Below, one piece after another: positions 58,713 through 64,000 of a stretch of DNA of 64,000 nucleotides (position 1 is the stretch's first letter; the number at the start of each line of letters is the position of its first letter). Source of the stretch: Acidimicrobiia bacterium. Its GTDB lineage: Bacteria; Actinomycetota; Acidimicrobiia; Acidimicrobiales; Aldehydirespiratoraceae. Location: NCBI GenBank assembly GCA_022828135.1, contig JAJEJB010000006.1, positions 62,001-126,000 of the forward strand, read 5' to 3'. A program made the position numbers and the translations under genes. The notes under the pieces were generated by a model. It ran no database searches. It saw nothing but the letters and a program-made list of their open reading frames with translations, and was not told the DNA's origin.

Positions 58713-58752
58713 GCCCGCTCATGTTCGCTGCGCTCACGGGCCGCTCGGGCCC
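58713..58752 (-). repeat. Dispersed 3'-end repeat, copy 6
   Basis: A-module copy: CCCGCTCATGTTCGCTGCGC and CACGGGCCGCTCGGGCCC. It contains the last codons (GPSGP) and TGA stop of the ArsC-family gene. It lies in the 114-base gap before the ferredoxin gene. The rest of the gap shows no gene. Confidence 0.85.
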
Positions 58753-59120
58753 AGGAACTCGGCCAGTCGATCCTTGGCCTTCATGTCACCGAGGGGCCGT
58801 CCGATGATGGCACGATCGCCCCGCACCAGGACCGGGCGCTGCAGGAGCCTCGGGTACTTGAGCAGCACCTCCACCACCGCGTCCGGGTTGCCGACGTAGT
58901 CGTCGGCGTTCAACTCGAGCTTGGAGAACTGCGAGTCCTTGCGGACCAGATTCTCCACCGGATCCTCCAGCCGGTCGACGATGCCCTGGAGCGTGTCGCG
59001 GTCGGGACGATCAGACATGTAGAGCACCACGTCGAAGTCGGCTCCGGCATCCGTGGCGACCGCCACGGCATTCTTGGAGGAGTTTCAATGCTTGTTGTGA
59101 TAGATGGTAATGTCGGCCAT
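58734..59120 (-). CDS. ArsC/Spx-family reductase, candidate selenoprotein (in-frame TGA at 59085-59087)
   Basis: From ATG 59120 the frame reads MADITIYHNKH-TGA-NSSKNAVAVA and continues to 58734 as a full ArsC-family protein of 128 residues if TGA is read as selenocysteine (position 12). The family start is IYHNPRCSKSR, so TGA stands exactly at the catalytic Cys. The downstream part is well conserved (LEDPVENLVRKDSQF, LLQRPVLVRGDRAIIGRP) with no frameshift, which argues against decay. A SECIS-like hairpin follows the TGA. Starting at GTG 59066 would yield a protein without its active site. ArsC-family reductases act on arsenate or disulfides with glutaredoxin-like chemistry; actual substrate unknown. 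A nonsense pseudogene or sequencing error remains possible. Confidence 0.8.
59051..59068 (-). promoter_or_regulatory. SECIS-like stem-loop downstream of the in-frame TGA
   Basis: In the mRNA, CCGUGGC and GCCACGG form a perfect 7-bp stem closed by a GGUC tetraloop. The stem begins 16 bases after the UGA and the loop lies about 24 bases after it, within the range known for bacterial SECIS elements, which need a G in the first loop positions; the E. coli fdhF loop also contains GGUC. A further outer CUCC/GGAG pairing (59079-59082 with 59042-59045) may extend it. Confidence 0.7.
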
Positions 59121-59129
59121 AGGGGTGTC

Positions 59130-60755
59130 TCAATCCTCTTCCTGTCGGGCTACGTAGACCTCTCGCCTCTCCAAGAACACCGGGCGCCTGGTCTCGTAGA
59201 CCTCCCGCAGTTTGTGCTTGAGAATCTTGAAGGTGGCATTGCGGGGCAAGGGGCCGGGATGGATCTCGAGTTGCTCGGGAACCTTCTGGCGGGCCAGGCC
59301 GGCTGCCAGGCAGGTCTCGACCATCTCCTCGAAGGTCAGATCGTCCGAGTCGGGCGCGGTCTCGACCACCGCGCAGACCCTCTCGCCACGATTGCGGTCC
59401 GTCAGTCCGATGACAGCCACCGACCCCACCTTGTCGTGGGCGTACAGCACGTCCTCGATCTCCTTGGCGGAGATGTTCTCGCCCTTGCGGATGATGATGT
59501 CCTTCACCCGTCCGGTCAGCGTCAGGTGCCCGTCGGGGCCCAGCACGCCCAGATCGCCGGTTCGGAAGCGGCCGCGGGCGTCGAAGGCCCGTCGATCGAG
59601 GGCGGGGTCGGTGTAACCCGAGAACAGCATCGGGCCACTCACCCTCACTTCGCCCTGGACACCGGCGGGGGCGCGAGCCTCTCCGCCGTCGGCCGCCATG
59701 GCCACGATGGACACCTCGCAGCCGTATACCGGGCGACCGTCGGTGTACGCGAGCTGGTGGTCGCTGTCACGGGGAGATCCCTGCGAGATCATCGGGCACT
59801 CGGTCATGCCGTACCCGTGGGCCACGGGCACCCCCATCTGCTCCTTCACCCGGAAGTAGATCTCGGGCGGCTTGGGAGCGCCCCCGCCCGACAGCACTCG
59901 CAGAGCGGGCATGGCCGGGCTGCCGGTCGACTCCCGCGACTTGCGGTCCTCCTCCAGGAACATCTGGTAGAAGACCGTGGAGCCGCCGGCCATGGTCACG
60001 CCGTGGCGGGCGTAGGTCACGACCGCCGACGCCGGATCGAAGCGCTCGACAAGAACGGCGCCGAATCCGGCCGCCAGCATCGTCACCATGTAGTCGGGTC
60101 CGCCGATATGGGCGTAGGGGAAGGCGATGGATCCCACGTCGTCGCGGCTCATGTTGAGCGCCCGGGCCAGCCCGATGCCGCCGGCGATCAACGACGCGTC
60201 GGTGTGCTTCACGCCCTTGGGATCAGAGGTGGTTCCCGAGGTGTAGTACAGCCAGCGCACGGGGTCGCCGCCACCGGATTCCGGCACCGGCGGCAAAGCG
60301 GCCGGATCGGCTTCGGGAAGGTCGTCGTAGCCGGTGAGCGTCCGGGCGTCGTGGTCGAGCCCCGCGACGATCTCGTCAACCATTGTTCCGTAGTCGTATC
60401 CCGACCACACTCCTGGATGCAGGACCAGTGCCGCTCGCGTCTGCCGGATGCAGAACTCGACTTCGCGGCGGCGGTAGATGTGGATGATCGGGTTCTGCAC
60501 CGCGCCCAGCCGGCTGAGCGCGAAGCTCGTCAGCACGGTCTCGATGCGGGTGGGCAGCACCCAAGTGACCGGCGTGCCCTCGGTGACGCCCATGGCCAGC
60601 AGTCCCGCGGCCACACGCTCGGCCTGGTCCCTGAACTCGGCGAAGGTCAGCGAGCGTCCCGCCTCGTCGACAAGCATCATCCGGTCGGGCGTGGCCGCCA
60701 CCCGTCTGTTGAGCAGATCCCAGAAGGTCCGGGCGTCGTAGATCGGCTCGGTCAT
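59130..60755 (-). CDS. AMP-dependent acyl-CoA synthetase
   Basis: Adenylate-forming ligase, 541 aa, activating a carboxylic acid to acyl-CoA. A3 motif YYTSGTTSDPKGVKHT (about 170-185), A5 HGYGMTECPMI, A7 RFRTGDLGVL, A8 GRVKDIIIRKGENISAKEIEDVL, and the C-terminal Lys in NATFKILKHKLRE. It resembles cyclohexanecarboxylate/fatty acyl-CoA ligases. Located with an SDR and acyl-CoA-type genes, so a role in fatty or alicyclic acid breakdown is plausible. Ends nine bases before the ArsC-like ATG, so the two may share a transcript. Confidence 0.92.
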   Translation of the reverse strand: MTEPIYDARTFWDLLNRRVAATPDRMMLVDEAGRSLTFAEFRDQAERVAAGLLAMGVTEGTPVTWVLPTRIETVLTSFALSRLGAVQNPIIHIYRRREVEFCIRQTRAALVLHPGVWSGYDYGTMVDEIVAGLDHDARTLTGYDDLPEADPAALPPVPESGGGDPVRWLYYTSGTTSDPKGVKHTDASLIAGGIGLARALNMSRDDVGSIAFPYAHIGGPDYMVTMLAAGFGAVLVERFDPASAVVTYARHGVTMAGGSTVFYQMFLEEDRKSRESTGSPAMPALRVLSGGGAPKPPEIYFRVKEQMGVPVAHGYGMTECPMISQGSPRDSDHQLAYTDGRPVYGCEVSIVAMAADGGEARAPAGVQGEVRVSGPMLFSGYTDPALDRRAFDARGRFRTGDLGVLGPDGHLTLTGRVKDIIIRKGENISAKEIEDVLYAHDKVGSVAVIGLTDRNRGERVCAVVETAPDSDDLTFEEMVETCLAAGLARQKVPEQLEIHPGPLPRNATFKILKHKLREVYETRRPVFLERREVYVARQEED

Positions 60756-60825
60756 GCAGGTCGCTCCGGTAGCTAGAACAGGGATGGATCGTAACGCGCC
60801 GCGGAGCCCGCCCGGCGAGACGCGC

Positions 60826-60858
60826 CGGAGCCCGCCAGCGCCATACTGGCGGGCTCCG
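60826..60858 (-). terminator. Perfect 13-bp hairpin between SDR and acyl-CoA synthetase
   Basis: CGGAGCCCGCCAG (60826-60838) pairs with CTGGCGGGCTCCG (60846-60858) around a seven-base loop. No T-run follows on either strand. A second GCGGAGCCCGCC segment lies at 60801-60812 and could compete for pairing, as in attenuators. It is 70 bases upstream of the acyl-CoA synthetase ATG. Confidence 0.4.
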
Positions 60859-60934
60859 CACGGTCCCTGGAGGGGGGGAATGTGGATCCGGTTCTGGCCG
60901 ATCCTGTCGTTCAGACCCGAGTCCTATTGATGAG

Positions 60935-60972
60935 GTTACACCATCGTCACGGGTTTGTCACATTCTTGTCAC
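60935..60972. promoter_or_regulatory. Four GTnAC motifs repeated every 11 bp in an AT-rich gap
   Basis: GTTAC at 60935 and GTCAC at 60946, 60957 and 60968 recur exactly every 11 bases, one DNA turn, in an island of low GC followed by seven T residues. On the minus strand GTGACA with TAACCT 17 bases later could be a promoter for the acyl-CoA synthetase gene. The phased motifs look like a cooperative binding array for a regulator. The 270-base gap from 60756 to 61025 contains only this and the hairpin. Confidence 0.5.
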
Positions 60973-61025
60973 AGATTTTTTTGAAAGCCGGGTTAACTCT
61001 CGGAGAACTCCGCTCCCTCCGGCTC

Positions 61026-61937
61026 TCAACGGGTGCCGTACACGGGAGCAGGCTGTTCTTCGGCCTCCACGGAGAGGCGAGCCAACTGGGCCGCCTCAGC
61101 CACCGTCATAGCCCGGTCCCCCACTGAGATCATCGGCCCGTGCTGCCACCCGTCGCACACATTGAGCTGACCTCCCGTGCACTCGAAGACCCTCCCGGAG
61201 ACATCGCAGTCCGCGCTTCCGAGCCACACGACCAGGGGCGAGACATTGGCGGGATCCTTGGGATCCCAGCCCTCGGTGGGCTGCTCTGGGTAGCCGGCGA
61301 TGACAGCGGTCATCCGGGTGCGGGCGTCGGGCGCGATGGCATTGGCAAGCACGCCGTAGCGGCCCCACTCCGCCGCCTGCTGGATCGTCAGCGCCGCGAT
61401 GGCGGCCTTCGCCGCGACATAGTTGCCCTGGCCGATGGATCCCATCAGGCCCGCTCCCGACGATGTGTTGACGATCCGGGCGGCCGGCGGCTCGCCGCCG
61501 GAGGCCTTCTGGCGCTCCCGCCAGTGGGCCACCGCATGGCGCGCCGGCGCGAAATGGCCCTTGAGGTGCACCCGCACCACCGCGTCCCACTCCTGCTCGC
61601 TCATGTTGACCAGCATCCGGTCGCGCAGGAACCCGGCGTTGCAGACCAGCGTGTCCAAGCGGCCCCAAGTGTCGATGGCCTGCCCCACCAGAGCGCCCGC
61701 CTGGTCCCAGTCGGCCACATCGGCATGGTTGACGGCAGCCGAGCCGCCCGCGGCGACGATCTCGTCCACCACTGCGGTTGCGGCGTCGTCCGAGCCGGGC
61801 TGCGAGCCGTCGCTGGAAGCTCCCAGGTCGTTGACCAGCACATGGGCGCCCGCAGCGGCGAAGGCCAGGGCGTGGGCCCGGCCCAGCCCCCTTCCCGCGC
61901 CGGTGATGATCACCACCCGTTCGTCGCAGACTCCCAT
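61026..61937 (-). CDS. Short-chain dehydrogenase (hydroxyacyl-CoA dehydrogenase type)
   Basis: NAD(P)-dependent SDR of 303 aa. TGAGRGLGRAHALAFAAAGA (about 12-31) is the cofactor motif with GxxxGxG, then CNAGFLRDRML (NAG), active-site Ser in NTSSGAGLMGSIGQGNY and YVAAK with catalytic Tyr and Lys. Sequence style (RGLGRAHALAFAAAGAHVLVNDLGA, LRDRMLVNMSEQEWDAVVRVHLKGHF) resembles the dehydrogenase domain of multifunctional beta-oxidation enzymes that act on (3R)-hydroxyacyl-CoA. Its neighbours (acyl-CoA synthetase, downstream) fit. Ten bases separate it from the amidohydrolase upstream. Confidence 0.9.
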   Translation of the reverse strand: MGVCDERVVIITGAGRGLGRAHALAFAAAGAHVLVNDLGASSDGSQPGSDDAATAVVDEIVAAGGSAAVNHADVADWDQAGALVGQAIDTWGRLDTLVCNAGFLRDRMLVNMSEQEWDAVVRVHLKGHFAPARHAVAHWRERQKASGGEPPAARIVNTSSGAGLMGSIGQGNYVAAKAAIAALTIQQAAEWGRYGVLANAIAPDARTRMTAVIAGYPEQPTEGWDPKDPANVSPLVVWLGSADCDVSGRVFECTGGQLNVCDGWQHGPMISVGDRAMTVAEAAQLARLSVEAEEQPAPVYGTR

Positions 61938-61946
61938 GACGCTGGC

Positions 61947-63689
61947 TCAGGCGGCGCGGCGACCCCGGACCAGGCGGCCGGGCCGGGCCCCGGTGTCGAC
62001 GCCGTCGGCGCGTGTCTGCTCGCCGGCCACGATGGTGGCGGTGTAGCCGTCGGCGTGCTGCAGCAGGCGCCGACCCCCGGCGGGCAGGTCGTGCACCAGC
62101 CGGGGGGTTCGCAGGCTGATCCTGGCATGGTCGATGACATTCAGGTCGGCCCGCTTGCCGGGCGCCACCACACCCCGATCATTGAGCCCGAACAGGGCGG
62201 CGGTGTCCTGGGTCTGCTTGCGCACCACCCATTCGAGCGGCAACTGCTCGCCCCGGCTGCGGTCCCGGGTCCAGTGGCTGATCATCGTGGTCGGCATCGA
62301 GGCGTCGCAGATCAGACCGCAGTGGGCGCCGCCGTCGGAGAGGCCGACAACGGCGCGGGGATGGGTCAGCTGCTCGCGGATCACGTCGTGGGTGCCGTCC
62401 ACATAGTTGAACAGCGGAACCATCAGCAGGGCCCGGCCGTCCTCGGCGCAGAAGGCGTCGTAGGCGGCCTCGACGGGATCGATGCCGGCCGCGGCGGCTA
62501 TCGCAGGGATCGAGCGGTCCGGGGTCGGCTCATAGTCGGGAGGGTTGCCGAGCACGTAGAGCTTGTCGAGCATCTTGGACACGAGCACACTCACGCCCTC
62601 CTGCATGCCGCCCCGGCGCTCGCCGTCGGCTTCGGAGAGGATGGCGGCCCGTACCGCCGGGTCGCGCAATCGCTCGATGCGCTCGTCGATCTCGAGGTGC
62701 TCGATGGCGCGGTAGCTGGGACGCAGGATGAAGGGATGGCTCGTCTGCCAGCCCGCCAGCAGGCCGAACGGGCGCCCGGCCACCTGCGGATACAGCTGCG
62801 CGCCCTCCTCCGCCGCCTGCAGGGACACGTCCATCAGCTCGCGCCACAGGTCGGGCGCAGCAGGCACCTGCAGCAGGGCGAAGCTGACCGGCTGGTCGAT
62901 CTTGGCCGACAGCCGCCTCATCCACTCGACTTCGGAGCGAGGCTTGACGATGTCCTCGCCCGCCGATCCCACCGGAGCCAGCTCGAAGACTCCTCCCCCG
63001 CCGTCGCGCAGCCCGCGGCCCAGGCCGAACAGCTCGTCCTCCGCCGCGAACGTTCCCGGCACGGGCTCGCCGTCCATGGCCTTGTGGGCCAGCGTGCGCG
63101 ACGTCGACACACCCAGCGCTCCGGCGGCCACCGCGTCGGCCACGATGTGCTCCATGCGGGCAATCTCATCGGTGTCGGCCGGCTCGTTGCGGGCGCCGCG
63201 CTCGCCCATCACGTAGGCCCGCACCGCCCCGTGAGGGACCTGGGTTCCCACATCGATGGCCCAGCTGTGGCCGTCGAGGGCATCGAGGTAGTCGCCGAAG
63301 GACTCCCAACCCCATGTGATCCCCTCGGACAGCGCGGCTCCGGGGATGTCCTCCACGCCCTCCATCAGCTGGATCAGCCACTCCTCGGTGCCGGGTCGGA
63401 CCGGCGCGAAGCCCACTCCGCAGTTGCCCATGACGACAGTGGTCACGCCATGGCCCGAACTGGGCTCGAGCAGGTCGTCCCAGGTGGCCTGGCCGTCGTA
63501 GTGGGTGTGCACGTCCACGAAGCCGGGAGTGACGATCTGGTCAGAGGCGTCGATGGTGCGGGCCGCGTCGCCGGGCAGCTCGGGGTCGACAGCCACGATC
63601 TTGTCGCCAACCACCCCTACATCGGCGTGGCGAGGCGGTTCGCCGGTGCCGTCGACAAGCAGGCCACCGCTGATCTTTAGGTCGTACAT
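61947..63689 (-). CDS. N-acyl-D-amino-acid deacylase-family amidohydrolase
   Basis: Metal-dependent amidohydrolase of 580 aa related to D-aminoacylases. [14 protein letters not shown] (HxH, about 59-72), [22 protein letters not shown] with the metal-bridging Cys typical of D-aminoacylase, [30 protein letters not shown] and C-terminal [20 protein letters not shown]. Large actinobacterial paralogue families exist and most have no known substrate. It starts 42 bases after the solute-binding protein gene and may be co-transcribed with the SDR. Confidence 0.9.
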   Translation of the reverse strand: MYDLKISGGLLVDGTGEPPRHADVGVVGDKIVAVDPELPGDAARTIDASDQIVTPGFVDVHTHYDGQATWDDLLEPSSGHGVTTVVMGNCGVGFAPVRPGTEEWLIQLMEGVEDIPGAALSEGITWGWESFGDYLDALDGHSWAIDVGTQVPHGAVRAYVMGERGARNEPADTDEIARMEHIVADAVAAGALGVSTSRTLAHKAMDGEPVPGTFAAEDELFGLGRGLRDGGGGVFELAPVGSAGEDIVKPRSEVEWMRRLSAKIDQPVSFALLQVPAAPDLWRELMDVSLQAAEEGAQLYPQVAGRPFGLLAGWQTSHPFILRPSYRAIEHLEIDERIERLRDPAVRAAILSEADGERRGGMQEGVSVLVSKMLDKLYVLGNPPDYEPTPDRSIPAIAAAAGIDPVEAAYDAFCAEDGRALLMVPLFNYVDGTHDVIREQLTHPRAVVGLSDGGAHCGLICDASMPTTMISHWTRDRSRGEQLPLEWVVRKQTQDTAALFGLNDRGVVAPGKRADLNVIDHARISLRTPRLVHDLPAGGRRLLQHADGYTATIVAGEQTRADGVDTGARPGRLVRGRRAA

Positions 63690-63731
63690 GGCTTGGACTC
63701 TAGAGGCCGGTGAGCGGCCAGTCCTCGCGGA

Positions 63732-64000
63732 CTACTGGTCGGTCCGGTAGAGGTAGCGGATGTCCCACAGCGCGTACAGGGTGGGCGTGGTGTTGCCGAA
63801 GACGTTTCGGGTGGCTGTGAGCCGCTCGGACAGAGTCGTGTAGATGAGGGGCACGTTGGAGGCCGCTATCTCCTGGGCGTTCAGGTAGTACCGCACCCGC
63901 CGAGCGTGGTCGAGCTCTTGGCTTCCCAACACGTACATCGCGTCGATCTCGGCTTCCCAGTCGGTGGCCGGCTCGGGCTGGTTGGGGTACCACAGGTGCA
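63732..64000 (-). CDS. Solute-binding protein family 5 (peptide/nickel ABC), C-terminal fragment
   Basis: Only the last 89 codons are in the window; the gene runs off the right edge. The fragment reads LWYPNQPEPATDWEAEID then a charged helix, RVRYYLNAQEIAASNVPLIYTT and TPTLYALWDIRYLYRTDQ, which resembles the C-terminal end of SBP_bac_5 proteins binding peptides, nickel or oligosaccharides. Upstream family-wide motifs and any signal peptide lie outside. A peptide importer next to a D-aminoacylase-type enzyme would make sense, but this is a guess. Confidence 0.8.
   Translation of the reverse strand, partial: HLWYPNQPEPATDWEAEIDAMYVLGSQELDHARRVRYYLNAQEIAASNVPLIYTTLSERLTATRNVFGNTTPTLYALWDIRYLYRTDQ

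Noticed and set aside
58734-59066. Short ArsC-like gene starting at GTG 59066
   Set aside because: It would lack the N-terminal strand and the active-site residue. Conserved family sequence continues upstream across an in-frame TGA to ATG 59120, so the longer reading is preferred.
60882-61127. 81-codon plus-strand open frame in the gap before the SDR
   Set aside because: It overlaps the SDR gene on the other strand, has no recognisable domain, and the region looks regulatory (phased repeats, AT-rich).
1-64000. CRISPR arrays, prophage, insertion sequences, rRNA
   Set aside because: No regular repeat-spacer arrays, transposase or integrase motifs, phage structural genes or rRNA segments were seen. 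The repeats found are dispersed or coding.

Overview
This is a 64 kb piece of a GC-rich actinobacterial chromosome that is almost entirely coding, with many 1-4 base stop/start overlaps (ATGA, GTGA). Evidence for Actinomycetota: GTG starts are common, two tiny actinobacterial ribosomal proteins (bS22-like and bL37-like) are present, an Rpf-type resuscitation factor lies in the order metG-tatD-rpf-rsmA-ispE, and rpsO-pnp-dapB-dapA-rnj-ftsK-pgsA-cinA-recA-miaB-miaA-dapF-hflX-lexA follows the mycobacterial/streptomycete core order. B12-dependent NrdJ, several acyl-CoA enzymes, a DmdC-type acyl-CoA dehydrogenase and no mycolate genes would suit an uncultured Acidimicrobiia-like lineage. That placement is inference.

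Layout. (1) 0-13 kb: prs (cut by the edge), tRNA-Gln, bS22, ispE, an orphan CoxL-like molybdenum hydroxylase wedged in opposite orientation between ispE and rsmA, then rsmA, rpf, tatD, metG, rsmI, DUF192, an acyl-ACP desaturase, ychF, bL37, a DCC-family thiol protein and a PHP-domain protein. (2) 13-19 kb: a BMP-family nucleoside ABC importer (lipoprotein, double ATPase, two permeases) with a phytanoyl-CoA dioxygenase directly behind it. (3) 19-29 kb: lgt, acyl-CoA dehydrogenase, YihY, a pair of NTF2-like proteins, nrdJ, a RibD-type reductase, and a LysM protein divergent from lexA. (4) 29-44 kb: dapE-dapD-dapC-hflX-dapF, miaA-miaB-recA, msrB, YbaY-like lipoprotein, GNAT, cinA, pgsA, rimO. (5) 44-57 kb: CapA, glutamine cyclotransferase, Ca/Na exchanger, ftsK, rnj, dapA, SURF1, dapB, pnp, rpsO. 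(6) 57-64 kb: ferredoxin reductase and ferredoxin, an ArsC-family reductase with an in-frame TGA, acyl-CoA synthetase, SDR, D-aminoacylase-type amidohydrolase, and the end of a solute-binding protein.

How they work together. The succinylase branch of diaminopimelate/lysine synthesis is nearly complete in two clusters (dapA, dapB; dapC, dapD, dapE, dapF). lexA, the divergent LysM gene and recA form an SOS regulon with visible LexA boxes. Three RNA-modification or decay groups (miaA/miaB/rimO, rnj/pnp, rsmA/rsmI) sit in the core backbone.

Most interesting. The ArsC-family gene at 58734-59120 carries TGA exactly where the catalytic cysteine belongs, followed by a perfect 7-bp stem with a GGUC loop: a candidate selenoprotein with a bacterial SECIS. 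Second, a dispersed element of about 40-130 bp occurs at least six times, always just after or across a stop codon and always in the same orientation relative to the upstream gene.
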